Shown here piece by piece: positions 28,980 to 39,390 of a DNA stretch of 64,000 bases. The DNA is from Quatrionicoccus australiensis. GTDB lineage: Bacteria; Pseudomonadota; Gammaproteobacteria; Burkholderiales; Rhodocyclaceae. Position numbers and translations under genes: made by a program. Location: assembly GCF_020510425.1 (NCBI RefSeq), contig NZ_JAHBAH010000001.1, positions 806,001-870,000 on the forward strand, written 5' to 3'. The notes beneath the pieces were generated by a model, which had not been told where the DNA came from, searched no databases, and saw only the letters and a program-made list of their open reading frames with translations. The number at the start of each line of letters is the position of its first letter. The first letter of the stretch is position 1.

Positions 28980-29906
28980 TTACAGGGCAGCGGCGAGTTC
29001 TTCACGGGTGACGACGGCCGTCCCCAACTTGCCGACAACGATGCCGGCGGCGACATTGGCGGCGCGGATGGCTTCCGCCCAGTCGGCACCGGCGGCGAGC
29101 ATGACGGCGAGCGTGGCAATCACGGTATCGCCGGCACCGGAGACATCGAACACCTCACGCGCCTGCGCCGGCTGGTGGTGGATCTCGTCGGCGGCAAACA
29201 GCGTCATGCCTTCTTCACTGCGCGTCACAAGCAAGGCTTCGAGGCCCAGTTCGGTGCGCAGCTTCTGCGACTTGGCGAATAGTTCTTCGTCCGAGGCCCA
29301 GCGCCCGACGACTTCGCGCAATTCCGAGCGATTCGGCGTGATCACCGTGGCGCCGGTGTACTTGGCGTAATCGTCGCCCTTCGGGTCGACCAGCACCGGT
29401 TTGCCGGCGGCACGCGCCAGACGGATCATTTCGGCAATGTGCGTCAGACCGCCCTTGCCGTAATCGGAGAGAATCACCGCGTCGCACTCGGCGACCCGGC
29501 GCTCGAACTCGGCAAGCTTGGCGTCGAGAATTTCATGCGACGGCGTCGTTTCGAAATCGATGCGCAGCAGTTGCTGCTGCCGGCCGATGACGCGCAACTT
29601 GACCGTGGTATCGATCGCCCGGTCGACGTGCAAACCGGCATCGATTTGCCCCTCGGCAAGCAGGCGTGCCAGAGTGCGCCCGGCATCGTCGTCACCGACC
29701 ACCGAGAGCAAGGCAGTCCGGGCGCCGACCGCCGCCGCGTTGCGCGCGACGTTGGCGGCGCCGCCCAGGCGCTCCTCACTGCGCTCGACCTTGACCACCG
29801 GCACCGGCGCTTCCGGCGAAATGCGATTGACCTCGCCGAACCAGTAGCGGTCGAGCATGACATCGCCAACGACCAACAGGCGCACCTGCAAGACTTTGTC
29901 CAGCAT
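28980..29906 (-). CDS. hldE1: D-glycero-beta-D-manno-heptose-7-phosphate kinase (RfaE domain I)
   Basis: 308 aa from MLDKVLQVRLLVVGD; an earlier in-frame ATG would overlap ugd deeply and adds an unlike Arg/Ser-rich piece. PfkB/ribokinase fold: DVMLDRYWFGEVNRISPEAPVPVV, GGAANVARNAAAVGA, and the anion-hole motif FDVSGAGDTVIATLAV with the catalytic Asp. In E. coli this domain is fused to an ADP-transferase; here only the kinase is present, so the transferase (RfaE2) must be elsewhere. It acts two steps before HldD in ADP-heptose synthesis. Confidence 0.93.
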   Translation of the reverse strand: MLDKVLQVRLLVVGDVMLDRYWFGEVNRISPEAPVPVVKVERSEERLGGAANVARNAAAVGARTALLSVVGDDDAGRTLARLLAEGQIDAGLHVDRAIDTTVKLRVIGRQQQLLRIDFETTPSHEILDAKLAEFERRVAECDAVILSDYGKGGLTHIAEMIRLARAAGKPVLVDPKGDDYAKYTGATVITPNRSELREVVGRWASDEELFAKSQKLRTELGLEALLVTRSEEGMTLFAADEIHHQPAQAREVFDVSGAGDTVIATLAVMLAAGADWAEAIRAANVAAGIVVGKLGTAVVTREELAAAL

Positions 29907-29910
29907 GCAG

Positions 29911-31230
29911 TTACCGTCCGATCGCGAAGTATTCGATCCCCTGCTCGCGCACGAACTTCGGATCGTAAAGATTGCGACCGTCAAAAATAACCGGGTGCTT
30001 CAGAGCCTCTTTGATGGCATCGAAATCCGGGCTGCGGAATTCCTTCCACTCGGTGACGATAAGCAGGGCATCGGCCTTGTCGAGCGCGCCCATCGGATTC
30101 TCGGCATAGTGCAGACGGCTGTCGTCGCCGAAGATGCGCTGCGTTTCGTGCATGGCGACCGGATCGTAGGCGGAGACCGTGGCACCGGCAGCAAACAGGT
30201 CGGCGATCAGCTCGCGGCTCGGCGCTTCGCGCATGTCGTCGGTATTCGGCTTGAAGGACAGACCCCAGAGTGCGAAATGCATGCCCTTGAGGTCGCCGAA
30301 GCGCGCCTTGAGCTTCCTGGTCAGGATGTGTTTTTGTTCGTCGTTGGCTTCCTCGACGGCGGTCAACACCTTGAGGGTGATACCGGCATCGTCCTGGGCG
30401 GTGGCGATCAGTGCCTTGACGTCCTTCGGGAAACAGGAACCGCCGTAGCCGCAACCGGGATACAGGAAGTGGTAACCGATACGCGGATCGGAACCGATGC
30501 CCTGGCGGACCATTTCGATGTCGGCACCGAGTACTTCGGCCAGGTTGGCGAGTTCGTTCATGAAGCTGATGCGCGTCGCCAGCATGGCGTTGGCGGCGTA
30601 CTTGGTCAGCTCGGCGCTCTTCACATCGGTGATGATCAGGCGTTCGTGATTGCGCTGGAAGGGTGCGTAGAGCGCACGCATCAGGTGGATGGCCTGTTCT
30701 TCCTCGGCGCCGACGACGATGCGATCCGGCCGCATGAAGTCTTCAACAGCCGCACCTTCCTTGAGGAATTCCGGGTTGGAAACGACGCTGTAGGGGATGT
30801 CGACCGCACGCTTGGCCAGTTCGTCGGCAATCGCTGCCTTGACCTTGGCGCCGGTTCCGACCGGCACCGTGCTCTTGTCGACAACGACCTTGTAGTCGGT
30901 CATCAGGCGGCCGATGTTGCGCGCCGCGCCGAGCACGTACTGCAGGTCGGCCGAGCCGTCTTCATCCGGCGGCGTACCGACCGCGATGAACTGGATGGTG
31001 CCGTGCTGCACGGCTTTTTCAATATCGGTCGTGAAATGCAGTCGACCGGCGGCAACGTTGCGCCGGACCATTTCCTGCAGACCCGGTTCGTAAATGGGAA
31101 TACCGCCCTCTTCGAGGATGCGGATCTTTTCCGGATCGACGTCCAGACAGAGAACGTCGTTACCCACTTCAGCAAGACAGGTGCCACTGACCAGACCGAC
31201 ATAGCCGGTGCCGACAACGGTAATTTTCAT
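29911..31230 (-). CDS. ugd: UDP-glucose 6-dehydrogenase
   Basis: 439 aa. NAD-binding [20 protein letters not shown] at the N-terminus, catalytic Cys in [18 protein letters not shown], and the C-terminal UDP-binding domain ([19 protein letters not shown]). It oxidises UDP-glucose to UDP-glucuronate for capsule, exopolysaccharide or lipid A modification. Ugd sits 4 bases before the heptose kinase on the same strand, linking it with envelope sugar supply. Confidence 0.96.
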   Translation of the reverse strand: MKITVVGTGYVGLVSGTCLAEVGNDVLCLDVDPEKIRILEEGGIPIYEPGLQEMVRRNVAAGRLHFTTDIEKAVQHGTIQFIAVGTPPDEDGSADLQYVLGAARNIGRLMTDYKVVVDKSTVPVGTGAKVKAAIADELAKRAVDIPYSVVSNPEFLKEGAAVEDFMRPDRIVVGAEEEQAIHLMRALYAPFQRNHERLIITDVKSAELTKYAANAMLATRISFMNELANLAEVLGADIEMVRQGIGSDPRIGYHFLYPGCGYGGSCFPKDVKALIATAQDDAGITLKVLTAVEEANDEQKHILTRKLKARFGDLKGMHFALWGLSFKPNTDDMREAPSRELIADLFAAGATVSAYDPVAMHETQRIFGDDSRLHYAENPMGALDKADALLIVTEWKEFRSPDFDAIKEALKHPVIFDGRNLYDPKFVREQGIEYFAIGR

Positions 31231-31239
31231 GGATGTTTC

Positions 31240-32412
31240 CTACAATGTTTGATCGAATTCTTCACTACGCCGGGGCGGATAGGTTTCCCAGCCACCGCAG
31301 GCGGGACAGCGCCAGTAGAACTGGCGGGCCTTGAAGCCGCAATTATCGCACCGATAACGCGACAGGCGCTTGGTGTAGCCCTGGATGATGGTCTTGGCCA
31401 ACTCGACATCGACCCGGACTTCGGGCGAAACCAGAGGCAGACGCGCGCTCATCAGCTTTTCCAGGCCAAGCAGGGTCGGATTGCGCTGCAACTCGTCGCG
31501 CACCAGACGGTAAGCCGACTCGGTACCCTCGCCTTCGAGAATCAACTGATAGACGACGTCGAGCAGATCGAGCGAGGGATAGCGTTCGAGATAGGCACGC
31601 AGCAGCGCAGCCCCTTCGTCGCGCCGCTCCAGCTTGCGATAGGTTTCGAGCAGGCGCTGGGCCACCAAGGCCAGGTAGGCCGGATCCTGCTGCTCGATGC
31701 GCTGCCAGGCCTCGATGGCTTCGAGGAGCTTGCCCTCCTGCAGCAGCAAGTCGCCCTGCAGCAGGCTGGCACGCACGCACTTGCGGTTTTGCTGCATCGC
31801 CTGCTCAAGGTATTCGCGCGCCGACTCGGGGCGCGAACGCATGATTTCGTTGGCAGCCAGTTCGCAGTAATACTCGGCGACATCGCGCTGCGAAGCGATT
31901 TCCGGCAGCTCGCGGGCAATCTCGACCGCCTTCAGCCACTCCTTCTCGACCTGGTAGATCTCGAGCAGGTTGCGCTTGGCTTCGGCATCGAACGAGGTGC
32001 CGAGCAGTTTGTTGAACATCTCCTCGGCACGGTCGAGCAAGCCGGCCTTGAGGTAATCCTGAGCCAGTTCTGAGAGGGCATGCAGGCGAACCTTCTCATC
32101 GAGATCTTCCCGATCGATCAGGTTCTGGTGCATGCGGATCGCCCGCTCGGTTTCACCGCGGCGGCGAAACAGGTTGCCGAGCGCAAAATGCAGCTCGACG
32201 GTCTGCGAATCGACCTTGGCAACCTCGAGAAAAGAATCGATGGCCTTGTCCGGCTCTTCGTTGAGCAGGAAATTCAAGCCCTGAAAATAGGAGCGCGGCA
32301 AGGCGCGCGACTCATGCACCACCTGGCGCATATCCACCCGTGCCGCCGCCCAACCCAGCGCAAAAAAAACCGGGATCAGCAGCAGTTGCCAGTATTCGAA
32401 CAGATCGTTCAT
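31240..32412 (-). CDS. lapB: LPS assembly regulator LapB (YciM), TPR protein with rubredoxin-like domain
   Basis: 390 aa. N-terminal membrane anchor (YWQLLLIPVFFALGWAAARV), then about nine TPR units (from SYFQGLNFLLNEEPDKAIDSFLEV on), and a C-terminal metal-binding domain with two CxxC pairs (YRCDNCGF and WRCPACGGW). LapB controls FtsH-mediated turnover of LpxC and so the LPS level. It overlaps lapA by 4 bases, and the following genes make LPS core sugars, a sensible grouping. Confidence 0.95.
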   Translation of the reverse strand: MNDLFEYWQLLLIPVFFALGWAAARVDMRQVVHESRALPRSYFQGLNFLLNEEPDKAIDSFLEVAKVDSQTVELHFALGNLFRRRGETERAIRMHQNLIDREDLDEKVRLHALSELAQDYLKAGLLDRAEEMFNKLLGTSFDAEAKRNLLEIYQVEKEWLKAVEIARELPEIASQRDVAEYYCELAANEIMRSRPESAREYLEQAMQQNRKCVRASLLQGDLLLQEGKLLEAIEAWQRIEQQDPAYLALVAQRLLETYRKLERRDEGAALLRAYLERYPSLDLLDVVYQLILEGEGTESAYRLVRDELQRNPTLLGLEKLMSARLPLVSPEVRVDVELAKTIIQGYTKRLSRYRCDNCGFKARQFYWRCPACGGWETYPPRRSEEFDQTL

Positions 32413-32693
32413 ACGGCAGGTGGCTCAGGAACAACGACGGCGGCAGCCTTGGTTTCACTCGCCACACGCTTGAGGCGCGATATTTCGCGGCGCTGGCGAT
32501 AAATCACCCCGAGCAGCGAAAGAACACCGAGGAGTGCACCACCGGCAAAAAAAGCGAGCAGAACAATGACCAGCGGCGCCTGCCAGATCTGGCCGAGAAC
32601 GAAATTCAGATTGACCGGATCGGTATTCTGCAGGGCAAAGAGCAGCAGAAACGAAAAGATGATGAGCCGTACGGCCCAGGTGATTGCAGTCAT
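32409..32693 (-). CDS. lapA: LapA-family (DUF1049) membrane protein
   Basis: 94 aa. Two hydrophobic helices (AVRLIIFSFLLLFALQN and APLVIVLLAFFAGGALLGVLSLLG) flank PVNLNFVLGQIW, the hallmark of LapA/YciS. The cytoplasmic tail is coiled-coil-like (QRREISRLKRVASETK). It works with LapB in LPS assembly. A terminator lies just upstream (between ihfB and lapA), so lapAB may depend on readthrough or on its own promoter. Confidence 0.93.
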   Translation of the reverse strand: MTAITWAVRLIIFSFLLLFALQNTDPVNLNFVLGQIWQAPLVIVLLAFFAGGALLGVLSLLGVIYRQRREISRLKRVASETKAAAVVVPEPPAV

Positions 32694-32703
32694 GGATTCA
32701 AAT

Positions 32704-32734
32704 AAAAAGGGGCAGTGAAATGACTCACTGCCCC
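32704..32734 (-). terminator. Terminator after ihfB
   Basis: On the minus strand GGGGCAGTGA, 6-base loop, TCACTGCCCC, then TTTTT. It separates ihfB from lapA, leaving only 10 bases before the lapA start, so it likely acts as a partial terminator. Confidence 0.85.
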
Positions 32735-32762
32735 GAATCTACCACATTGCGCCTGCGCGACG

Positions 32763-33047
32763 TCAGATCGACTGATCGACCCGCTCACGCAGTTCCTTGC
32801 CTGCCTTGAAGTGGGGAACCCACTTGGCAGGTACGCTGACCTTGTCCCCCGATTTGGGGTTACGACCGGTGCGCGGCGGCCGGTAGTTGAGCGCAAAGCT
32901 GCCGAAGCCGCGGATCTCGATACGATCCCCACGCACCAAGGCGTCGGACATCGCATCGAGCATCATCTTGACCGCGAAATCAGCATCCTTCGCCACCAAC
33001 TGCGGAAATCGCTCCGCCAGCCGGGCGATGAGCTCGGATTTGGTCAT
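32763..33047 (-). CDS. ihfB: Integration host factor beta subunit
   Basis: 94 aa. [48 protein letters not shown] is the HU/IHF DNA-bending arm and the start MTKSEL plus position after rpsA identify the beta subunit. IHF bends DNA at specific sites. rpsA-ihfB spacing is 12 bases. Cotranscription with rpsA is widespread. Confidence 0.95.
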   Translation of the reverse strand: MTKSELIARLAERFPQLVAKDADFAVKMMLDAMSDALVRGDRIEIRGFGSFALNYRPPRTGRNPKSGDKVSVPAKWVPHFKAGKELRERVDQSI

Positions 33048-33059
33048 GCTTTTTGCCTA

Positions 33060-34739
33060 TCAGCCTTGCTGGTTGAGCTTGGCCTTGAGCAGGGCACCCA
33101 GATTGGTCGTACCGGAAGCAGCGGAGTTCGACTCGGCAGAGAACTTCTGCAGGGCTTCGTGCTGTTCGGCTTGATCCTTGGCCTTGATGGACAGGTTGAT
33201 ACCACGGGTCTTGCGATCCACGTTGATGATCATGGCTTCAACGGTATCGCCCACCTTGAGGTGTTGCGACAGGTCGTCGATACGATCACGCGAGAACTCG
33301 GAAGCACGCAGGTAGCCTTCGTTTTCACCGTCCAGCGTCAGCACGGCACCCTTGGCGTCAACAGTCTTGACGGTGCAGTTAACGATGCTGTTCTTTTCGT
33401 GGGTAGCGATGAAGTTGGTGTACGGATCGCCTTCGAGCTGCTTGATGCCCAGGGAAATACGTTCCTTTTCAACATCAATGCCGAGGACGACGGCTTCAAC
33501 TTCGTCACCCTTCTTGAAGTTGCGGATAGCTTCTTCGCCGGTGGCCGACCAGGACAGGTCGGACAGGTGAACCAGACCATCGATACCGCCAGGCAGACCG
33601 ATGAAGATGCCGAAGTCGGTGATCGACTTGATGGCGCCCTTGACCTTGTCACCCTTCTTCTGGTTCATCGCGAAGTCATCCCAAGGATTCGGGGCACATT
33701 GCTTCATGCCGAGCGAAATGCGGCGACGCTCTTCGTCGATTTCCAGGATCATGACTTCAACTTCATCACCCAGGGAAACAACCTTGGACGGATGAACGTT
33801 CTTGTTGGTCCAGTCCATTTCGGAAACGTGAACCAGGCCTTCGATGCCTTGTTCGATTTCAACGAATGAACCGTAGTCGGTCAGGTTGGTGACCTTGCCG
33901 AACAGGCGGGTACCGGCCGGGTAACGGCGGGCAATACCAACCCACGGATCGTCGCCCAGTTGCTTCATACCCAGGGAGACGCGGTTCTTCTCGGCGTCGA
34001 ACTTGAGGATCTTGGCGGTAACTTCGTCACCAACGTTGAGCACTTCGCTCGGGTGACGGACGCGGCGCCAGGCCAGGTCGGTGATGTGCAGCAGGCCATC
34101 GATACCGCCGAGGTCGACGAATGCGCCGTAGTCGGTGATGTTCTTGACGATACCCTTGACGACGGTACCTTCCTTGAGGTTCTCTAGAAGCTTTTCGCGA
34201 TCTTTGTCAGCGGTGGCTTCGAGCACGGCACGGCGGGACATCACGACGTTGTTGCGCTTGCGATCGAGCTTGATCACCTTGAATTCAAGGGTCTTGCCTT
34301 CGTACGGGGTGGTGTCCTTGACCGGACGCATGTCGACCAGCGAGCCCGGCAGGAAGGCACGGACGCCGTTGGACATGACGGTGAGACCGCCCTTGACCTT
34401 GCCGGTAATCGTACCGGTGACCAGCGAGTTGTTGTTCAGGGCTTCTTCCAGGAAGTTCCAGGCGGCGATGCGCTTGGCGCGATCACGCGACAGGCGCGTT
34501 GCGCCGTAGCCGTCTTCCAGCATTTCGATAGCGACCTGGACGAAATCGCCAACGGCAACTTCCAGTTCGCCCTGATCATTCAGGAATTCTTCGAGCGGAA
34601 CATAGGATTCCGATTTCAGGCCGGCATTGACCACAACGAAGTTGTGATCGATGAGCACCACTTCTGCAGTGATGACTTCGCCTTGACGCATTTCCTGGCG
34701 AGCCAGGGATTCTTCAAATAGTTGAGCAAAAGATTCCAT
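33060..34739 (-). CDS. rpsA: 30S ribosomal protein S1
   Basis: 559 aa with six S1 repeats; the last four are easy to see through repeated [81 protein letters not shown] blocks. S1 helps the ribosome bind structured mRNA leaders. Codon use is highly biased, as for strongly expressed genes. Lies after aroA-cmk (93-base gap with a hairpin) and before ihfB. Confidence 0.98.
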   Translation of the reverse strand: MESFAQLFEESLARQEMRQGEVITAEVVLIDHNFVVVNAGLKSESYVPLEEFLNDQGELEVAVGDFVQVAIEMLEDGYGATRLSRDRAKRIAAWNFLEEALNNNSLVTGTITGKVKGGLTVMSNGVRAFLPGSLVDMRPVKDTTPYEGKTLEFKVIKLDRKRNNVVMSRRAVLEATADKDREKLLENLKEGTVVKGIVKNITDYGAFVDLGGIDGLLHITDLAWRRVRHPSEVLNVGDEVTAKILKFDAEKNRVSLGMKQLGDDPWVGIARRYPAGTRLFGKVTNLTDYGSFVEIEQGIEGLVHVSEMDWTNKNVHPSKVVSLGDEVEVMILEIDEERRRISLGMKQCAPNPWDDFAMNQKKGDKVKGAIKSITDFGIFIGLPGGIDGLVHLSDLSWSATGEEAIRNFKKGDEVEAVVLGIDVEKERISLGIKQLEGDPYTNFIATHEKNSIVNCTVKTVDAKGAVLTLDGENEGYLRASEFSRDRIDDLSQHLKVGDTVEAMIINVDRKTRGINLSIKAKDQAEQHEALQKFSAESNSAASGTTNLGALLKAKLNQQG

Positions 34740-34800
34740 TGACGGAGAGAGCTTTCATGCCGCGAATCGCTAAATCCACAGCGGGTTAGAGTTGAAAAAC

Positions 34801-34823
34801 ATATCGCCGGCCCGTCGGCCGGC
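34801..34823 (-). terminator. Hairpin between aroA-cmk and rpsA
   Basis: GCCGGCC-loop-GGCCGGC (34806-34823), followed on the minus strand by GATATGTTTTTC. It could be a terminator or attenuator ahead of rpsA, whose own expression is normally autoregulated. Confidence 0.5.
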
Positions 34824-34832
34824 AACACCTTG

Positions 34833-36785
34833 CTACATCGCTTCCTTGCTCCACGCCAGCACCTGGTTCACCGCCTGTTCGATGGTGAGGCCTGTCGTAT
34901 CAAGCAACTTGGCATCTGCCTCCTGCCTGAGCGGCGCCACGCTACGTTGGGAATCCCGTTCGTCACGTTGCTGCAGGTCTAACAGAAGGTCCGCGAGATT
35001 AGCAGAGAATCCTTTTTCGATCAACTGCTTATAACGGCGTTCGGCGCGCGCCTCGGCACTGGCCGTGAGGAAGACCTTGAGCGGCGCTTGCGGGAAAACC
35101 ACCGAGCCCATGTCGCGCCCGTCGCCGATCAGGCCCGGTGCGCGATTGAAGGTGCGCTGACGGAACAGCAGGGCGTCGCGCACCGCCGGCAGGGCAGCGA
35201 CTTTCGAGGCGCCGGCCGAGATTTCCTCGGTCCGGATCGAATCGCCGACCAGCTCGCCGTTGAGACGGATATCGCCGGCCGTGAATTCGACATCAAGCCG
35301 CGTCGCGATGGCGGCGACACCGCTTTCGTCCGCCCAGTCGACGCCGGATTTTTGGGCCGCCAGCGCGGTCAACCGGTAAAGCGCCCCGGAATCCAGATAG
35401 TCATAGCCCAAGGCTGCCGCGACGCGCGCCGCTACCGTGCCCTTGCCGGAAGCCGACGGGCCGTCGATGGCGATCACCGGCGCCGCCTTGCTCACCCCGG
35501 CGAAGCAGGCGAAATAATCGGGGAAGGTCTTGCCGACGCATTTCGGATCGTTGATGCGCAAGGGTGTGCCGAAGGCCGCCAGCGAGAAGCACATCGCCAT
35601 GCGGTGATCGTCGTAGGTGTCGATCGCGGCCGGCTGCAGGCTGGCCGGGGTGACGCGGATGTAGTCGGCGCCCTCCTCGACGTCGGCACCGAGTTTGCGC
35701 AGTTCGGTCGCCATCGCGGCGATGCGGTCGGTTTCCTTGACGCGCCAGCTGGCGATGTTGCGCAGCGTCGTCGCCCCCCTGGCGAACAGCGCGGCGGTGG
35801 CCAGCGTCATTGCCGCGTCGGGAATGTGGTTGCAATCGAGATCGACCGCGACGAGGCCGCCTTGCGGCGCGCGCGCTTCCATCCAGTTCGGGCCGGTCGT
35901 GATGACCGCGCCCATCTGTGCCAGCGCTTCGGCAAATTTGACGTCGCCCTGGATCGATTCGCTGCCGACGCCTTCGACGCGCACCGGCCCGCCGCCGATG
36001 GCGCCGAGCGCCAGGAAGTAGGAAGCCGAGGAAGCATCGCCCTCGACGTAAATGGTACCCGGCGAGACGTAGCGACTGCCGGCCTTGACGGTGAAACGCT
36101 GCCAGCCGTCGCGCTCGACGACGACGCCGAAGCGCGCCATGATCGCCAGCGTGATCTCGATGTAGGGCTTGGAAATCAGCTCGCCGACGACGTCGACCGC
36201 TACCGTTTCGCCGGTCAGCGGCAAGGCCATCAGCAGGCCGGTCAGGAACTGGCTGGAGACATCGCCGCGCACCTTGACCACGCCGCCCGGCTGGATCGCG
36301 GCCGGCTTGAGCTGCAGCGGCGGGAAGCCTTCGTTGCCGAGATAGCTGATGTCGGCGCCGAGCTGACGCAGACCGTCGACCAGATCGCCGATCGGCCGCT
36401 CGTGCATGCGGGCGACGCCCTTCAAGACGTAATCGCCGCCGGCCAGCGCCAGCGCCGCGGTCAGCGGCCGGAAGGCCGTGCCGGCATTACCCAGGAAAAG
36501 CTCAGCCTGGCGCACCGGGAAATGCCCGCCGCAGCCGGTGATCGTCCAGCTTTCACCACCCAGCGAGGCAACGCCGACGCCGAGCGTCTGCAGGGCATCG
36601 AGCATGCGCTCGGTATCGTCGGAGGCAAGCAGGTCGCGCACCTCGGTTGTCCCCTCGGCAAGCGCCGCGAGCAGCAGCACGCGATTGGAAATGCTCTTCG
36701 AACCGGGCAGGCGCACCGTGCCGCCGGCCGAGATCAACTGGGGAAGATCGAGAAATTCAGTACTCAAGGACAACTCCGTTTGCAA
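34833..36785 (-). CDS. aroA-cmk: Bifunctional 3-phosphoshikimate 1-carboxyvinyltransferase / cytidylate kinase
   Basis: 650 aa, a fusion of two genes that are neighbours in most proteobacteria. Residues 1 to about 430 are AroA (EPSP synthase): [55 protein letters not shown]. From about residue 437 comes Cmk: P-loop [34 protein letters not shown], then [15 protein letters not shown]. Each half is about normal length and keeps its motifs, so both activities (shikimate pathway and CMP phosphorylation) are expected. Single frame, no stop or internal start is needed. Confidence 0.95.
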   Translation of the reverse strand: MQTELSLSTEFLDLPQLISAGGTVRLPGSKSISNRVLLLAALAEGTTEVRDLLASDDTERMLDALQTLGVGVASLGGESWTITGCGGHFPVRQAELFLGNAGTAFRPLTAALALAGGDYVLKGVARMHERPIGDLVDGLRQLGADISYLGNEGFPPLQLKPAAIQPGGVVKVRGDVSSQFLTGLLMALPLTGETVAVDVVGELISKPYIEITLAIMARFGVVVERDGWQRFTVKAGSRYVSPGTIYVEGDASSASYFLALGAIGGGPVRVEGVGSESIQGDVKFAEALAQMGAVITTGPNWMEARAPQGGLVAVDLDCNHIPDAAMTLATAALFARGATTLRNIASWRVKETDRIAAMATELRKLGADVEEGADYIRVTPASLQPAAIDTYDDHRMAMCFSLAAFGTPLRINDPKCVGKTFPDYFACFAGVSKAAPVIAIDGPSASGKGTVAARVAAALGYDYLDSGALYRLTALAAQKSGVDWADESGVAAIATRLDVEFTAGDIRLNGELVGDSIRTEEISAGASKVAALPAVRDALLFRQRTFNRAPGLIGDGRDMGSVVFPQAPLKVFLTASAEARAERRYKQLIEKGFSANLADLLLDLQQRDERDSQRSVAPLRQEADAKLLDTTGLTIEQAVNQVLAWSKEAM

Positions 36786-36847
36786 TGGCGACGCCGCACC
36801 GGGCGCCCGCCTGATTCGTTACCGGCCGGGCCGCAAGGCCGGCCGTT

Positions 36848-37396
36848 TCAGGAAAATTTTTCGCAGGCCGCGAGATCGAGCCCCTGCCGGTCCTTCGCCG
36901 AGAGCAGCGGGCCACCGGCCGGCAGTGGCCAGGCGACACCGACTGCCGGATCGTCCCAGCGCAGACAGCGCTCGCTGGCCGGATCGTAATAGTCGGTGGT
37001 CTTGTAGAGAAACTCCGCCGTTTCGCTGAGTACCAGGAAGCCGTGCGCGAAGCCTTCAGGAATCCACAGCTGCTTCTTGTTTTCCGCGCTGAGCCTGACC
37101 CCGGCCCATTGCCCGAAGGTTTTCGAGCTTTTCCGGAGGTCGACCGCTACGTCGAAAACCTCACCTTGTACGACCCGAACCAGCTTACCTTGCGGCTTGC
37201 CGACCTGGTAATGCAGACCGCGCAGCACGTTCTGCGCCGATTTCGAGTGGTTGTCCTGGACGAACTGGCAGTCGATACCGGTGGCCTGCGCAAACTCGCG
37301 CGCATTGAAGCTTTCGAAGAAAAAGCCGCGCTCGTCGCCGAAGACTTTCGGCTCGATCAGCAGCACACCGTCAAGGGCCGTCGGACTGACTCGCAT
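36848..37396 (-). CDS. rfbC: dTDP-4-dehydrorhamnose 3,5-epimerase
   Basis: 182 aa from [20 protein letters not shown], which overlaps the rfbA stop by 4 bases or less (ATGA type); the longer open frame upstream is an artefact within rfbA. Motifs: DERGFFFESFNAREF, FVQDNHSKSAQNVLRGLHYQ with the catalytic His, and IPEGFAHGFLVLSE. It acts between RfbB and RfbD in dTDP-L-rhamnose synthesis. Last gene of rfbB-rfbA-rfbC. Confidence 0.96.
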   Translation of the reverse strand: MRVSPTALDGVLLIEPKVFGDERGFFFESFNAREFAQATGIDCQFVQDNHSKSAQNVLRGLHYQVGKPQGKLVRVVQGEVFDVAVDLRKSSKTFGQWAGVRLSAENKKQLWIPEGFAHGFLVLSETAEFLYKTTDYYDPASERCLRWDDPAVGVAWPLPAGGPLLSAKDRQGLDLAACEKFS

Positions 37397-38280
37397 CAGA
37401 ACGGCCGATCCTGCAACAGGGCGAGCAGATACTGCCCGTAGCCATTCTTGGCCAGCGGCGCCGCCAGTTTTTCCAGATGTCCGGCATCGATCCACTTCAT
37501 CCGGAAAGCCACTTCTTCCGGACAGGCCACTTTCAGACCCTGGCGTTTTTCGATGGTGGCGATGAACTGGCTGGCTTCAAGCATCGACTCGTGCGTACCG
37601 GTATCAAGCCAGGCGTAGCCGCGCCCCATGATCTCGACATTGAGCTTGCCTTGCTCGAGGTAGATCCGGTTTACATCGGTAATCTCGAGTTCACCACGCG
37701 CCGAAGGCCGGATGCTCTTGGCAACGTCGACCACCTGGCTGTCGTAAAAATACAGACCGGTGACCGCGTAATTCGACTTCGGCTGCAGCGGCTTTTCTTC
37801 CAGGCTGGTGGCGCGCCCGGCGGCATCGAAGGCAACCACGCCATAACGCTCGGGATCGGTGACGTGGTAGGCAAAAACCGTCGCGCCCTGCTCCTGCTCG
37901 CTGGCATTGGCGAGCAGCTTGTAGAACTCGTGGCCGTAGAAAATGTTGTCGCCCAGCACCAGCGCGGCATTGTCGCCGGCGATGAAGTCCTCGCCGATGA
38001 TGAAGGCCTGCGCCAGGCCGTCCGGACTGGGTTGCACGGCGTAGCTCAGGTTGATGCCCCACTGGCTGCCGTCGCCGAGCAGTTGCGCGAAGCGCGGCGT
38101 GTCCTGCGGCGTCGAGATGATCAGGATGTCACGCATACCGGCCAGCATCAGCGCGGTCAGCGGGTAGTAGATCATCGGCTTGTCGTAAATCGGCAGCAGC
38201 TGCTTGGAGACCGCCAGCGTCGCCGGATAGAGCCGGGTGCCGGAACCGCCGGCGAGGATGATGCCCTTGCGTTTGCTCAT
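37396..38280 (-). CDS. rfbA: Glucose-1-phosphate thymidylyltransferase
   Basis: 294 aa, [21 protein letters not shown] at the N-terminus is the nucleotide-binding signature; [28 protein letters not shown] and the C-terminal half [19 protein letters not shown] follow. It makes dTDP-glucose from dTTP and glucose-1-phosphate. Coupled to rfbB by a 4-base overlap. Confidence 0.97.
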   Translation of the reverse strand: MSKRKGIILAGGSGTRLYPATLAVSKQLLPIYDKPMIYYPLTALMLAGMRDILIISTPQDTPRFAQLLGDGSQWGINLSYAVQPSPDGLAQAFIIGEDFIAGDNAALVLGDNIFYGHEFYKLLANASEQEQGATVFAYHVTDPERYGVVAFDAAGRATSLEEKPLQPKSNYAVTGLYFYDSQVVDVAKSIRPSARGELEITDVNRIYLEQGKLNVEIMGRGYAWLDTGTHESMLEASQFIATIEKRQGLKVACPEEVAFRMKWIDAGHLEKLAAPLAKNGYGQYLLALLQDRPF

Positions 38281-39341
38281 GCGCGTGCTCCGTAATTTTT
38301 ATCCAGCCACTGGCGATAGCTGCCGCTGGTGACGTTATTCACCCAGGCCTGGTTGGCGAGATACCACTGCACCGTCTTGCGGATGCCGGTTTCGAAGGTT
38401 TCAGCCGGTTTCCAGCCCAGCTCGCGCTCAAGCTTGGAAGCATCGATCGCGTAACGGCGGTCGTGCCCGGGGCGGTCGGTAACGTAGGTAATCTGCGTTT
38501 TGTAGGGCTGGCCGTCGGCGCGCGGCTGCAGTTCGTCGAGAATGGCACACAGCGTATGCACGACGTCGAGATTGGGCTTCTCGTTCCAGCCGCCGACATT
38601 GTAGGTCTCGCCGACCCGGCCGGCTTCGAGCACGCGGCGGATGGCGCTGCAGTGATCCTTGACGTACAGCCAGTCGCGGACCTGCTGGCCGTCGCCGTAG
38701 ATGGGCAGGGCCTTGCCGGCGAGCGCGTTGAGGATGACCAGCGGAATCAGCTTTTCCGGAAAATGATAGGGACCGTAGTTGTTCGAGCAATTGGTGGTCA
38801 GCACCGGCAGGCCGTAGGTGTGATGGTAGGCGCGCACCAGGTGGTCGCTCGCCGCCTTGCTCGCCGAATACGGGCTGTTCGGCTCGTAGCGGTTGCTTTC
38901 GGCAAAGGCCGGATCGTCCTTGCCGAGCGAACCGTAAACCTCATCGGTCGACACATGCAAAAAGCGGAAATTCGCCTGGTCGACCGCTGCCAGCCCGTTC
39001 CAGTAGGCACGCACGGCTTCGAGCAGGTGAAAGCTGCCGACGATATTGGTCTGGATGAAATCTTCCGGGCCGTGGATGCTGCGGTCGACATGCGATTCGG
39101 CGGCAAAATTGACGATGGCGCGCGGCTGGTGTTCGGCGAGCAGGCGGCCGAGCAGCGCGGTGTCGCCGATGCTGCCATGGACGAAGATGTGACGCGGATC
39201 ATCCTTGAGACTGGCCAGGTTCTCGAGATTGCCGGCATAGGTCAGCGCGTCGAGATTGACGACCGGCTCGGCACTGCCGGCCAGCCAGTCGAGGACGAAA
39301 TTGCTGCCGATGAAGCCGGCACCGCCAGTCACGAGGATCAT
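38277..39341 (-). CDS. rfbB: dTDP-glucose 4,6-dehydratase
   Basis: 354 aa. [23 protein letters not shown] motif, STDEVYGSL catalytic region, [19 protein letters not shown] with the Tyr-x-x-x-Lys pair. First gene of the rfbBAC set. rfbD, the last enzyme of the pathway, is not in this window, so it must be elsewhere or the product is another dTDP-6-deoxyhexose. The set sits between ligE/tyrA and aroA-cmk. Confidence 0.97.
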   Translation of the reverse strand: MILVTGGAGFIGSNFVLDWLAGSAEPVVNLDALTYAGNLENLASLKDDPRHIFVHGSIGDTALLGRLLAEHQPRAIVNFAAESHVDRSIHGPEDFIQTNIVGSFHLLEAVRAYWNGLAAVDQANFRFLHVSTDEVYGSLGKDDPAFAESNRYEPNSPYSASKAASDHLVRAYHHTYGLPVLTTNCSNNYGPYHFPEKLIPLVILNALAGKALPIYGDGQQVRDWLYVKDHCSAIRRVLEAGRVGETYNVGGWNEKPNLDVVHTLCAILDELQPRADGQPYKTQITYVTDRPGHDRRYAIDASKLERELGWKPAETFETGIRKTVQWYLANQAWVNNVTSGSYRQWLDKNYGARA

Positions 39342-39390
39342 GAGAAACAGTCCACCCTGAAGTAATCCCGAATTTTAACGCGCCCCGCCC

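Noticed and set aside
27717..29282. 521-codon frame opposite cysM, hldD and the heptose kinase
   Set aside because: Antisense shadow over three genes; valine/aspartate-rich without family motifs.
29857..32073. 738-codon open frame opposite ugd and lapB
   Set aside because: Spans two genes with unrelated functions on the minus strand and shows antisense composition.
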